The notes: generated by a model from the letters alone, not told the origin. A stretch of DNA of 64,000 nt from Paracoccaceae bacterium (GCA_029246285.1 JAQWNW010000042.1:1-64000); one strand, 5' to 3'; numbered from the stretch's first letter, positions 44,812 through 53,074 are shown. Made by a program: numbers and translations.

Positions 44812-45717
44812 TCAAAAACTTTTTAGTATTAAAAAGACACTTAATATAATTAAGAATATGCCTAAAATTTCTGTTTGACTATTTTTCTCCTTCAAAAAGA
44901 AATATGATGCAAGAAATGTGAAGACTAATTCGATCTGACCAAGAGCTCTTACATATGCGGCGTTTTGTAATGTGAAGGCTAAAAACCAAGCATAACTTCC
45001 AACCACACCAGTAATGCCAACCAAACATGATATTCGCCAATTTTTAAGAGTACTAAGTCCATTACTTTTATCATTAATTGCAAACCAAATGGACATAATA
45101 ATTGCTTGAAAAATTGTTACGAAAGTTAAGGTTGTTGCGGCTCTTATTATATAATTTCCTTCTATCAATGATAGTGAGGCTCCTCGATAGCCAACAGAAC
45201 TAATAGCAAAAAAGGCTCCAGCACTGATTCCTATAACTGCTGTTTTGTTTAAAATGATAGTAGGCGATTTAGTAAGAAATACTTTTTTTGGCTCTGAAAG
45301 ACATAATATGCCAAGAAAACTGAGTATTATTGCGATACTCCCATAAAAAGAGAGCCCTTCACCTAGGAAAATAAATCCTACTATAGCGGTTTGAATAATT
45401 TCAGTTTTTGTAAATATTATTCCTACTGAAAAATTACGTTTACCAAATAATTTAATAGTGAGGATAGTTGCTAGAATTTGAGCAGTCCCACCGATTAATG
45501 AAAAGTAAAAAAAATGAGACTGAAAAGTAGGTAAACGATAATCAAAATTAAAAATAAGGAAAAGTAAAAACATAAAGGCAATGGGCGCTCCAAAAATAAA
45601 TCTTGCAAAGGTTGCACTACTTGCACTCATTCCAGCGTGATGTAGATTTCTTTGTAAGAGAAACCTTATATTTTGGACAAATGCTGCAAAAACAGTAAAA
45701 ATTATCCAAATTTGCAT
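44812..45717 (-). CDS. EamA-like (DMT superfamily) membrane protein
   Basis: This is a 301-residue protein with about ten predicted membrane helices. The EamA pattern is looser than in the two other transporters of this window. It has SATFARFIFGAPIAFMFLLF near residue 36, IIQTAIVGFIFLGEGLSFYGS near 108, and LGQIELVFTFLASYFFLKEK near 259, where the paired FLGE and FLKE ends of helices are typical DMT features. Substrate unknown. It is a single gene on the minus strand, convergent with efp and divergent from msrB across an 80-base gap. Confidence 0.75.
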   Translation of the reverse strand: MQIWIIFTVFAAFVQNIRFLLQRNLHHAGMSASSATFARFIFGAPIAFMFLLFLIFNFDYRLPTFQSHFFYFSLIGGTAQILATILTIKLFGKRNFSVGIIFTKTEIIQTAIVGFIFLGEGLSFYGSIAIILSFLGILCLSEPKKVFLTKSPTIILNKTAVIGISAGAFFAISSVGYRGASLSLIEGNYIIRAATTLTFVTIFQAIIMSIWFAINDKSNGLSTLKNWRISCLVGITGVVGSYAWFLAFTLQNAAYVRALGQIELVFTFLASYFFLKEKNSQTEILGIFLIILSVFLILKSF

Positions 45718-45797
45718 ATTTTTTAGAAAACTCTATTTTTGTTATTAAAGCAAGCAATGCGTTTTTATGTTGATTAATGTTAGTTGGAGGAAATTAA

Positions 45798-46286
45798 GTG
45801 ATAAATAGGCGTAGATTTTTTACTTCAACTTTTTCTTTCGTCATCGTAGGAATTCAACCTTCAATTGGCTGGAGCTCATTTGAAATCACGCTCACCAAAA
45901 AAGAATGGAGAGAGATTCTAAGTCCCGCTCAATATGCAATACTTCGCGACTGGAAAACTGAAAGGCCTTTTTCAAGTTCTCTTTACGGAGAAAAATCTAA
46001 TCTATTGAGTGAAAATCGAACTGGACTGTATTGTTGTGCCGGCTGTGGACTTGCGCTTTATTCATCAGAAAATAAATATGATAGTGGCACTGGGTGGCCA
46101 AGTTTTTGGAAACCTATCCTTGGTAATGTTGATTACCGAGATGATAGACATTTTTTTAAGATTCTTGTTGAAGTTCATTGTAGACGATGTGGTGGGCATC
46201 TTGGGCATGTATTTGATGATGGTCCTGAACCGACTGGAAAACGACATTGTATAAACGCCTTAGCTATGATTTTTAAAGAGGTCTAG
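45798..46286 (+). CDS. msrB: Peptide-methionine (R)-S-oxide reductase MsrB, Tat-exported form
   Basis: MsrB reduces the R form of methionine sulfoxide in proteins. The 162 residues carry the zinc pairs Cys80/Cys83 (CCAGCG) and Cys128/Cys131 (HCRRCGGHLGHVF), the conserved SGTGWPSFW near 97, and the catalytic Cys151 in RHCINALAM. The N-terminus MINRRRFFTSTFSFVIVG is a likely twin-arginine signal (RRRFF then a hydrophobic stretch), so the enzyme would act in the periplasm. GTG start with a strong GGAGG 7 bases upstream. It precedes meaB by 2 bases. Confidence 0.92.
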   Translation: MINRRRFFTSTFSFVIVGIQPSIGWSSFEITLTKKEWREILSPAQYAILRDWKTERPFSSSLYGEKSNLLSENRTGLYCCAGCGLALYSSENKYDSGTGWPSFWKPILGNVDYRDDRHFFKILVEVHCRRCGGHLGHVFDDGPEPTGKRHCINALAMIFKEV

Positions 46287-46288
46287 TA

Positions 46289-47275
46289 ATGAAATCAGTA
46301 AAAGCTCTCATCAAAGAAGTTAAGGCTGGAAATCGGCGTGCATTAGCACGTGCAATTACCTTGGTTGAGAGCACTCGTGCAGATCACAGAGACCAAGCCT
46401 TATTATTGATGGATGAGCTTCTTGAGAAAAATAATCATTCAATTCGTATTGGTTTAACAGGTACCCCTGGTGTTGGAAAATCTACATTTATTGAAAGTTT
46501 TGGCATGATGCTAATAAAGGAAGGCTTCAAAGTTGCAGTTTTAGCTGTTGACCCGACATCTAAACTTTCAGGCGGTTCTATACTTGGTGATAAAACAAGA
46601 ATGGAGCTTTTGTCTCGAGAACCTGGAGCATTTATAAGACCATCGCCCAGTCAGGAATATCAGGGTGGGGTGGCTCCAAAAACGAGAGAGGCAATTGCTC
46701 TTTGTGAGGCTGCAAACTTTGATTTAATAATTGTCGAAACGGTTGGAGTGGGTCAATCAGAGGTTATGGTGTCTGAAATGACTGATATTTTTCTATTGTT
46801 GATGGCTCCTGGTGGTGGGGATGAGCTTCAAGGGGTAAAAAGAGGCATAATGGAGATAGCTGATTTAGTCCTTGTTAATAAAGCTGATGGAGAATTGAAA
46901 TCTACAGCACTGCGAACCTGTGCTGATTATGCCGGTGCATTAAGATTATTACGAAAAAGACACATTGATCCTGATGATTTCCCGAAAGCACTCACATTAT
47001 CGTCTTTAGAAGCTACCGGTTTGGAGATAGTTTGGAGAGAGATTAATTTATTAAAGGACTACCGAACAAAAACTGGCGTCTGGATTGATCAACGACGTAA
47101 TCAATCTCTTGATTGGTTTGAATCTGAATTAAAAAGGCGCATGATTCAAAAGTTTGAGAAAGATAGTAAATTCTTAAAATTAAAGAACGTATTTAAGAAA
47201 GAGGTTTGGGATGAGAAAATTACACCAGAGCGAGCAGCAGAAGATATTTTAAAGACTGTAGAAAAAAATAAGTAA
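46289..47275 (+). CDS. meaB: Methylmalonyl-CoA mutase-associated GTPase MeaB (ArgK family)
   Basis: MeaB protects and reloads the cobalamin cofactor of methylmalonyl-CoA mutase. This is a 328-residue G3E GTPase. The P-loop is GTPGVGKSTF near residue 58, the switch region with AVDPTSKLSGGSILGDKTRM near 90, the ETVGVGQSE motif near 150 and the NKAD guanine motif near 194. The C-terminal helices, about 260-328, are the usual dimerisation arm. The mutase genes are not in this window. The gene is 2 bases after msrB and probably co-transcribed, though no functional link is known. Confidence 0.93.
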   Translation: MKSVKALIKEVKAGNRRALARAITLVESTRADHRDQALLLMDELLEKNNHSIRIGLTGTPGVGKSTFIESFGMMLIKEGFKVAVLAVDPTSKLSGGSILGDKTRMELLSREPGAFIRPSPSQEYQGGVAPKTREAIALCEAANFDLIIVETVGVGQSEVMVSEMTDIFLLLMAPGGGDELQGVKRGIMEIADLVLVNKADGELKSTALRTCADYAGALRLLRKRHIDPDDFPKALTLSSLEATGLEIVWREINLLKDYRTKTGVWIDQRRNQSLDWFESELKRRMIQKFEKDSKFLKLKNVFKKEVWDEKITPERAAEDILKTVEKNK

Positions 47276-47362
47276 TAAGAATGATATGTATCTCTTGACG
47301 ATCCTTGATTGAAAGCCTATTCACACCTTTCGAATGATTATTATTTTTTGAGGGCTAGTATT

Positions 47363-47650
47363 ATGTCGCGTCGATGTGAGTTAACAGGAAAAGGTGTAAT
47401 GGTTGGAAACAACGTGAGCCATGCAAATAATAAGACAAAGAGACGGTTTTTACCAAATTTGAATGATGTAACAATGCTATCAGAAGTATTGGATAAATCC
47501 TTTAAGTTCCGAGTTTCTGCAGCTGCACTGCGAACGGTCGACCATCGGGGTGGATTAGACGGCTTTATGGCTAAAGCAAAAGATAGTGAGCTCTCTGAAA
47601 AAGCGCTAAGAGTTAAGCGTGAGATTCAAAAAGCATCAGAAGCAGCTTAA
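47363..47650 (+). CDS. rpmB: 50S ribosomal protein L28
   Basis: This is a 95-residue ribosomal protein. The start [28 protein letters not shown] is unmistakable and long known as the L28 signature (given in part: [10 protein letters not shown], then [14 protein letters not shown]). The C-terminal part has [20 protein letters not shown], typical of the longer alphaproteobacterial L28. I chose ATG 47363. A longer frame beginning at 47309 adds 18 residues with no homology. The Cys in the first lines is of the zinc-free pattern. It is a single gene, not adjacent to rpmG. Confidence 0.95.
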   Translation: MSRRCELTGKGVMVGNNVSHANNKTKRRFLPNLNDVTMLSEVLDKSFKFRVSAAALRTVDHRGGLDGFMAKAKDSELSEKALRVKREIQKASEAA

Positions 47651-47730
47651 ACAGTTTTTTTCAGAGTTAAGTATTAGTAGTACTCAAATTTTTATTGAGC
47701 TTACGTTTTCGAAATTCACAAAATTTATAA

Positions 47731-48399
47731 TTAAGCATGATTAATGGCTGTAAAAAGACCAATTGCTCCAACAAGTATTAAGCTAATGGCCCAAACAGCA
47801 TCTAAATTAAACCAGGTTTTTGAGATAAATTTTAGACCCAGCCAAAAATAAACAATTGTTGCTAAAAATGCGCCAATAAAAGACATAGCTAGTGTGTGAA
47901 TAAGAGCAACAACAAGAGCAGTTTCTATTTTTGACCCCATTAATGTCTGGGCTGCTTGATGCCCTGTATCAAAATCTTCAGGAGCGCATAAGCCTAGAAA
48001 AATCGGAACTAACATCAAGCCTGCTCCGTGAGCTAAAGCAGCCAAGAAAGACCACAAAGCGAGTTTTGAGGGGGGTATTCGAGCTAAAAATTTAGGGTGC
48101 CGGTTATTTATAAGTAGATAAACTCCAAGTGACATTACTAGCAGGCCAGCTGCTATTCTTATCTCGCTTTCCCAAATAATAAAAGAAGTTAGAATTGAAA
48201 ATGGCAATAGGATAATTAGCATTGAAAGCAAATGACCAATACCTAAAGCAATTGTTGCTTTAAATAATGCAGATTTTTTCCGTTCAAAAAGTGCTGCTGA
48301 TACAGCAAGAGGCCAACCCATTGCCGGATTAAAACCATGATATATCCCAGAAAAAATGACGGCCCCCCAAAGGGCCGCCATACTATTTAAATTCTCCAT
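47731..48399 (-). CDS. Conserved membrane protein encoded with methanethiol oxidase, function unknown
   Basis: This is a 222-residue protein with about six to seven hydrophobic helices and several His residues inside or at the edge of helices: IYHGFNPAMGWPLAV near residue 19, GIGHLLSML near 53, LAALAHGAGLMLVP near 118 and LIHTLAMS near 165. The first recalls the HAxxxxH-type or HGxxPGH helices of nickel/cobalt and NicO-type metal transporters, but the match is too weak to name a family. It starts 3 bases after the mtoX stop, so co-translation is likely. A role in copper delivery, sulfide handling or formaldehyde/product export for MtoX is possible. Confidence 0.7.
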   Translation of the reverse strand: MENLNSMAALWGAVIFSGIYHGFNPAMGWPLAVSAALFERKKSALFKATIALGIGHLLSMLIILLPFSILTSFIIWESEIRIAAGLLVMSLGVYLLINNRHPKFLARIPPSKLALWSFLAALAHGAGLMLVPIFLGLCAPEDFDTGHQAAQTLMGSKIETALVVALIHTLAMSFIGAFLATIVYFWLGLKFISKTWFNLDAVWAISLILVGAIGLFTAINHA

Positions 48400-48402
48400 T
48401 AA

Positions 48403-49803
48403 TTAAACAGATGGGAAACAAAAACTATCCGTTGAGCAATCGCCGCCCTCTAAACGGATTTGGTGTGATCTGTAACCTTTTGGAAAATTAACCCAAAAAT
48501 CTTTATTTAAAGTAAAATCACCATTATCAGCAACATCTGCCATTACCATCGCGGCTCCACGCTCTCCTGGATAGAATTGATCATCCCAAGTGGAATAAAG
48601 TGAGTTTGTCCAATATACTCTTTTACCATCACGACTAATTTCTAACATTTGTGGGCCGTAACCAAATTCCTTACCGTTAGCATGTTTCGTCTTGGTCACA
48701 ATTCCTCCAATTTCTATTTTTCCATTTAAAACTGGGTTCATGGGATCGCTGACATCGTATTGATGCATTTCACCGGTTCCCCAGCAAGCAACATAGAGAT
48801 ATTTGTCATCTAAACTAAGATCAATATCTGTGACTAAAGGCGGAACAGCAGAAAAACCTTTTAGTAGCTCTGGTAAATCATCTGGATCAGCAGCAACCGG
48901 TGGAATAGTTATAGTCTTCTTTGCTTCAAATGTTCCGTCTTCTTTTCTCCACCATGTAAATATAGCGCCTTCTAAATTTGAAGTATCTACCACAACACCA
49001 CAAAATCCATATTCTTTTGCTGGATCGTGAGCAGGACGTATTTCTAACGCCATCTGATGGTTTGCACCTAAGTCTATTGTTTGTACATTCTTTCTAGCAC
49101 GAAGATCCCAAAAATGAATTGAGTGACCATATTTGTTACTTAAAAGATCTTCAGCTACAATCCCATTTTCATATTGTGGAGGTAGACCCCATTCAGAACT
49201 GACCATATAATCACGTGGTAAATTCCACCAAAAATCGTATCCTTTTTCTTGAGCCCCTCTATCCATTTCATATCGACCTAGAATATCAAAAGTTTCACAA
49301 TCCATTATAAAGATACCTGGAGGTCCGTCTGTCCCATCGGCTCCACCGCCCCCTAATGTTGACACATATATGCCCTCGGGCCCGCAGTGAATAGTATGAG
49401 GTCTAGAATATCCAGTCTTCTCCATTATTTCATCTGCTTCGATTATTCTATGGATTTTAGCTTTTAAAGGTTCTTTTACATCAATAACGTATATCCGTGA
49501 TGATCTAATTCCAGGTATTATCAAATAACGTCTTTCAAGAAATGCGTGCCCTGTAAGTGGAGATAATGAAGACGAGCATGCATTCCATCCAAAGTGATGA
49601 AACTCATCGCCTAAATTTGGCATAAACAAGCTATGCAATATATCCCCATATGTTTTTGATTTTGGGTTAACATCTACAACGGCTAGTCCATCAGGCTTAG
49701 TGCCATCTGGGCTTAGCATTAATGTAAACGCTAATTTCTCAGCCGGTGCCTTCATTGCCAATTCAGCTGTAGCGTAAAATGTTGGATCTGGTCGTAAATT
49801 CAT
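48403..49803 (-). CDS. mtoX: Methanethiol oxidase (SBP56/SELENBP1 family)
   Basis: MtoX oxidises methanethiol to formaldehyde, hydrogen sulfide and hydrogen peroxide, a step in dimethylsulfide and DMSP degradation. The 466-residue beta-propeller matches the selenium-binding protein 56 family throughout. Visible marks are PNLGDEFHHFGWNACSS near residue 64, YSRPHTIHCGPEGIYVSTLGGGG near 129, a His/Glu-rich EFGYGPQMLEISRDGKRVYWT near 396, SLYSTWDDQFYPG near 419 and the C-terminal GGDCSTDSF. There is no signal peptide, and AAGGAGAAAATAG just before the ATG fixes the start, so it is probably cytoplasmic. The Hyphomicrobium enzyme is periplasmic. It is followed by an unknown membrane protein and preceded by an SQR-like gene. 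Confidence 0.87.
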   Translation of the reverse strand: MNLRPDPTFYATAELAMKAPAEKLAFTLMLSPDGTKPDGLAVVDVNPKSKTYGDILHSLFMPNLGDEFHHFGWNACSSSLSPLTGHAFLERRYLIIPGIRSSRIYVIDVKEPLKAKIHRIIEADEIMEKTGYSRPHTIHCGPEGIYVSTLGGGGADGTDGPPGIFIMDCETFDILGRYEMDRGAQEKGYDFWWNLPRDYMVSSEWGLPPQYENGIVAEDLLSNKYGHSIHFWDLRARKNVQTIDLGANHQMALEIRPAHDPAKEYGFCGVVVDTSNLEGAIFTWWRKEDGTFEAKKTITIPPVAADPDDLPELLKGFSAVPPLVTDIDLSLDDKYLYVACWGTGEMHQYDVSDPMNPVLNGKIEIGGIVTKTKHANGKEFGYGPQMLEISRDGKRVYWTNSLYSTWDDQFYPGERGAAMVMADVADNGDFTLNKDFWVNFPKGYRSHQIRLEGGDCSTDSFCFPSV

Positions 49804-49851
49804 CTATTTTCTCCTTGTTTGATAAATTTTTTCTTATGTTAAAATTGTACG

Positions 49852-49877
49852 GGTGCCCTTAACTAAAGTTAGGCGCC
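49852..49877. terminator. Hairpin between sqr and mtoX (possible weak terminator or RNA-stabilising stem)
   Basis: GGTGCC (49852-49857) and GGCGCC (49872-49877) flank TAAC/GTTA arms (49860-49863, 49868-49871) with a TAAA loop and a 2-base bulge. On the minus-strand RNA one pair of the outer stem is a C-A mismatch. No U-run follows, so full termination is doubtful. It could tune the ratio of sqr to mtoX expression. Confidence 0.35.
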
Positions 49878-49902
49878 AGATTGTTATTTGATTTTTGTTT
49901 TT

Positions 49903-51114
49903 CTAAGTTCCCGTTAACCATTCGCGGCCTTTCAGCATTACGCTCCAATAAACCGCTGGAAGTATCGATTTTTTTAAAAACCATGCCATCCTCCTGGGCT
50001 TTGTTGAGTCCCAAGGAAAGGTAGGCATTACTTTTCCACCGTAGCCAAATTCTGCTAAAATTATTTTACCTTTTTCGACTGTAAGTGGGCATGATCCATA
50101 CCCATCGTATTTGGGTGTTGGATTATTACCTTTTAAAACTGATATAATGTTTGAAGCCACAATTGGGGCTTGTTTGCGAACAGCAGCGGCTGTTTTTGCA
50201 TTTGGTGTGGAGGTTACATCTCCAATTCCAAAAATATTTGGAAATTTGGTATGTTGTAAAGTTTCTTGATTTACATCAACCCATCCAGCTTCATTCGATA
50301 TCGGGCTTGATTTGATGAAATCTGGAGCACATTGAGGCGGACATACATGAATCATATCGAATTTTTTTTCGACAACTTGGGGGTCAGCATTTTCACTGCT
50401 TACTTTAAACCAAGCTATTTTATTTTCACCGTCAATTTTAAAAAGATTATGACTAAAATCTAAATTAATCCCATATCTTTTTATATATTCCATAAGAGGT
50501 GGAACATATGGAGCGCAACCGAAAAGCACTGGTCCTGCATTGCAAAACGACACATTCATATCGCTTAACTGATTATTTCTTAACCAATGATCACATGATA
50601 AATACATTGCTTTTTGAGGAGCACCAGCACATTTAATTGGCATAGCAGGTTGAGTAAAGATTGCTTCTTTACCTTTCATCTCCTTGACAAGCTTCCAAGT
50701 GTAGGGTGCAAGATCATATCGATAATTTGAAGTCACACCATTTTTACCCAGGGCTTCAGAAAGTCCTTCTATTGAATCCCAATCTAATTTTAACCCACAT
50801 GCTACTACCAGTGTTTCGTATTTTACAGATGATCCATCAGATAGTTTTACAAGATTCTTAGCCGGTTCAAACTTTTCCACTTCACCTTTAATTCTTGTTA
50901 CGCCTGAAGGCCAAATACTTACGGTATCCCTACGAGTGTCTTCTTTACTAAAAATGCCAGCTCCGACCATCGTCCAACCTGGTTGGTAATAGTGATCCTC
51001 CGATGGTTCGATTATAGTGATGTCTAAAGAGCGATCTCTTTTTAAAAGACTTGTAGCTGTGGCGATTCCACCAGCTCCACCTCCAACGATCAATATTTGT
51101 TTTGCAATATCCAT
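49903..51114 (-). CDS. sqr: Sulfide:quinone oxidoreductase-like FAD enzyme
   Basis: SQR oxidises sulfide and passes electrons to the quinone pool at the inner membrane. The 403-residue protein has the FAD motif ILIVGGGAGGIATATSLL (residues 7-24), and DHYYQPGWTMVGAG near 40. The SQR-type PIKCAGAPQKAMYLSCDHWL near 158 carries Cys, and a second Cys pair region VCPPQCAPDF is near 250. GIGDVTSTPNAKTAAAVRKQAP near 300 binds the flavin. It resembles the type II (SQOR-like) group with the CAGAPQK motif. It lies upstream of mtoX on the same strand with a 99-base gap holding a hairpin. Hydrogen sulfide from MtoX is the obvious substrate. Confidence 0.85.
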   Translation of the reverse strand: MDIAKQILIVGGGAGGIATATSLLKRDRSLDITIIEPSEDHYYQPGWTMVGAGIFSKEDTRRDTVSIWPSGVTRIKGEVEKFEPAKNLVKLSDGSSVKYETLVVACGLKLDWDSIEGLSEALGKNGVTSNYRYDLAPYTWKLVKEMKGKEAIFTQPAMPIKCAGAPQKAMYLSCDHWLRNNQLSDMNVSFCNAGPVLFGCAPYVPPLMEYIKRYGINLDFSHNLFKIDGENKIAWFKVSSENADPQVVEKKFDMIHVCPPQCAPDFIKSSPISNEAGWVDVNQETLQHTKFPNIFGIGDVTSTPNAKTAAAVRKQAPIVASNIISVLKGNNPTPKYDGYGSCPLTVEKGKIILAEFGYGGKVMPTFPWDSTKPRRMAWFLKKSILPAVYWSVMLKGREWLTGT

Positions 51115-51144
51115 ATTCGGCCCCCCATATTCATTTTATATAAC

Positions 51145-51166
51145 ACTCTGATATTTACATTAGAGT
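51145..51166. promoter_or_regulatory. Imperfect palindrome upstream of the sqr-like gene
   Basis: ACTCT (51145-51149) and AGAGT (51162-51166) form the ends of a 22-base imperfect palindrome, with further AT...AT symmetry inside. It is about 31 to 52 bases before the sqr start, in the gap shared with the divergent copper chaperone gene. This is the distance expected for an operator. No regulator gene is nearby. Confidence 0.3.
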
Positions 51167-51299
51167 TGTCAACGAGTCTGAAGGCTACGTTACGTCAGGT
51201 TAATTTTATTCTTTTTTTCAATTGCAAATAAGATTTACCGTTGCGATGTTTGAGAAAATTTCAAATGTGATAATAACAATAAAAAAGTGGAGATAGGTA

Positions 51300-51761
51300 G
51301 TGAATTTAAGATATTTAATAGCATTATTTTTAGTAATTTTTACCTTGCCGTTAAAGGCAGATATTATGATAAAAGATGCCATTGCAGTTACAAGTACTCC
51401 AAAGTCAAAATCTGGGGCTATATTTATGATTATTCATAATAATAGTCAAAATATTGATCGATTATTGTCTGCGCAGACGGGCGTCTCAAAAATGGCTCAA
51501 ATGCATTCTTCTGAGATGGATGGCGATGTTATGAAAATGGTTCACGTGGAGGAGGGTTTTGAAGTGCCTTCACATGGTCGTTTAACTCTCGAACCTGGTG
51601 GAAAACACATTATGTTGATGGGGTTGTCGGGGACCCTGGAGAAAGATAGCTATTTTAACCTTATCTTAGAATTTGAGAACACAGGTCAAATTGAGGTTGA
51701 GGTCAAATACGAAGGAAGTATTAAGGATATGAAAAAAATGGATCATTCCCATGACCATTAG
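51300..51761 (+). CDS. Periplasmic copper chaperone PCu(A)C family
   Basis: This is a 153-residue exported copper chaperone. The signal peptide covers about residues 1-20 (hydrophobic, ending LPLKA). The copper motif H-x10-M...H-x-M is present: His69, Met80, His103 and Met105, with additional Met and a His-rich C-terminus (KKMDHSHDH). PCu(A)C proteins deliver Cu(I) to cytochrome c oxidase and other copper enzymes in the periplasm. GTG start preceded by GGAGATAG. It diverges from sqr. Methanethiol oxidase is reported to need copper, but MtoX here lacks an export signal, so a direct link is uncertain. Confidence 0.88.
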   Translation: MNLRYLIALFLVIFTLPLKADIMIKDAIAVTSTPKSKSGAIFMIIHNNSQNIDRLLSAQTGVSKMAQMHSSEMDGDVMKMVHVEEGFEVPSHGRLTLEPGGKHIMLMGLSGTLEKDSYFNLILEFENTGQIEVEVKYEGSIKDMKKMDHSHDH

Positions 51762-51844
51762 TGTCTTAGGGGCGTGTAATAAAACTTTATTTGGACTAAA
51801 CAAAAATATTTATTAAAGCTCTGTTAGATTGTAATAATTGCCTG

Positions 51845-51865
51845 TATAATTATTATGATAATAAT
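51845..51865 (+). promoter_or_regulatory. Fur-like palindrome over the -10 box of sodB
   Basis: A perfect TATAAT (51845-51850) overlaps a perfect 8-1-8 palindrome: ATTATTAT (51849-51856), G, ATAATAAT (51858-51865). The sodB ATG is 28 bases downstream. The repeat resembles the Fur consensus of GATAAT-type repeats. A metal-responsive repressor bound here would block RNA polymerase. AT richness weakens the statistical case. Confidence 0.5.
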
Positions 51866-51892
51866 AATTGACAGTTAAAAAGGATATTAAAA

Positions 51893-52492
51893 ATGGCATT
51901 TGAACTTCCCGATTTACCATATCAGCATGATGCGTTAGCTGATTTAGGTATGAGTAAAGAAACTTTAGAATTTCATCATGATTTACATCATAAAGCTTAT
52001 GTAGATAATGGTAATAAGCTAATTGCTGGGACTGAATGGGAAAACAAGAGTTTAGAGGAAATTATTGTTGGCACTTATAATCCGACGAGTGTCGCGCAAA
52101 ATGGCATATTTAATAATATTTCACAACTATGGAACCATAATCAATTTTGGGAAATGATGGGGCCATCAGGTAAAAAAATGCCCTCTAATTTGGAGCTTAA
52201 AATAAACGACTCCTTTGGTTCAGTAGAAAAGTTCAAAGAAGAGTTTTGTGCTGCTGGTGTCGGTCAATTTGGTTCTGGTTGGTGTTGGTTAGTACAGGAA
52301 GCGGATGATGGATTGAAAATAACCAAGACAGAAAATGGAGTAAATCCGCTTTGCTTTAATCAAAAAGCTTTGCTTGGATGTGATGTTTGGGAGCATTCTT
52401 ATTACATTGATTTTAGGAATAAACGACCAGTCTATCTGAATAACTTTCTCGATAATTTGGTTAATTGGGAAAATGTTGCAGAAAGACTATAG
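51893..52492 (+). CDS. sodB: Superoxide dismutase (Fe/Mn type)
   Basis: This is a 199-residue iron/manganese SOD that removes superoxide in the cytoplasm. The metal ligands appear as His28 (LEFHHDLHH), His82 (LWNHNQFW), and Asp/His in LGCDVWEHSYYIDF near 164-168. QFGSGWCWLV near 125 holds residues that usually distinguish Fe from Mn forms. The family pattern resembles the alphaproteobacterial Fe-type. AAAAGGA lies about 8 bases before the ATG. The gene sits next to the copper and sulfur block, where MtoX would produce peroxide. A Fur-like palindrome covers its -10 region. Confidence 0.94.
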   Translation: MAFELPDLPYQHDALADLGMSKETLEFHHDLHHKAYVDNGNKLIAGTEWENKSLEEIIVGTYNPTSVAQNGIFNNISQLWNHNQFWEMMGPSGKKMPSNLELKINDSFGSVEKFKEEFCAAGVGQFGSGWCWLVQEADDGLKITKTENGVNPLCFNQKALLGCDVWEHSYYIDFRNKRPVYLNNFLDNLVNWENVAERL

Positions 52493-52513
52493 CCTCTAAA
52501 ATATGCTTTTGGT

Positions 52514-53074
52514 TTACGTCAGGTGGTTATGAAGCAATTCATTTTCCAAATCATCAACAGAATTTATTGTTTTGAATGCGTTCAATAGATCATTATCAGC
52601 AAAGTCTTGTTTGATTATATGATCTATTAACGCTATCAGAGGATCCCAATAGCCGTTGATGTTTAGGATGTATAGTGGTTTTTTGCTAACACTTAGTTGT
52701 GTCCAGGTTAAAAGTTCAAAAAATTCATCTAATGAGCCAATACCTCCAGGTAAAGTTACAATAACATCGCTGTTAGTAAACATAACCTTTTTTCTTTCGT
52801 GCATGTTTTCGGTTATGACGAATGTCGATAAATCAACTTTTCCAACCTCTTTTTCCAATAAAAACTTAGGTATTACTCCAAATGTGGCCCCGCCATTTTC
52901 CTGGCAACTTTTTGCGATGGCTCCCATTAAGCCTACATCTCCTGCACCATAAACGAGCCTCCAATTATTTTTAGCAATTATAGCTCCCGCTCGCTTTGCC
53001 GCTTCGATAAATGCATTGTCATTTCCTTTTCTTGAACCGCAAAAGACACAAATCGATAATTTTGTGGGAATCAT
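52514..53074 (-). CDS. LOG family protein (TIGR00730; Rossmann-fold nucleotide phosphoribohydrolase)
   Basis: This is a 186-residue protein of the Lonely Guy family. The hallmark motifs are near residue 103 (LPGGIGSLDEFFELLTWTQ, containing PGGxGTxxE with Ser in place of Thr) and VYGAGDVGLMGAIA near 41. Family members hydrolyse cytokinin riboside monophosphates or other nucleotide monophosphates to release the base. In bacteria without cytokinin they often act on AMP or are of unknown role. It is cytoplasmic, a single gene, convergent with sodB. Confidence 0.87.
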   Translation of the reverse strand: MIPTKLSICVFCGSRKGNDNAFIEAAKRAGAIIAKNNWRLVYGAGDVGLMGAIAKSCQENGGATFGVIPKFLLEKEVGKVDLSTFVITENMHERKKVMFTNSDVIVTLPGGIGSLDEFFELLTWTQLSVSKKPLYILNINGYWDPLIALIDHIIKQDFADNDLLNAFKTINSVDDLENELLHNHLT

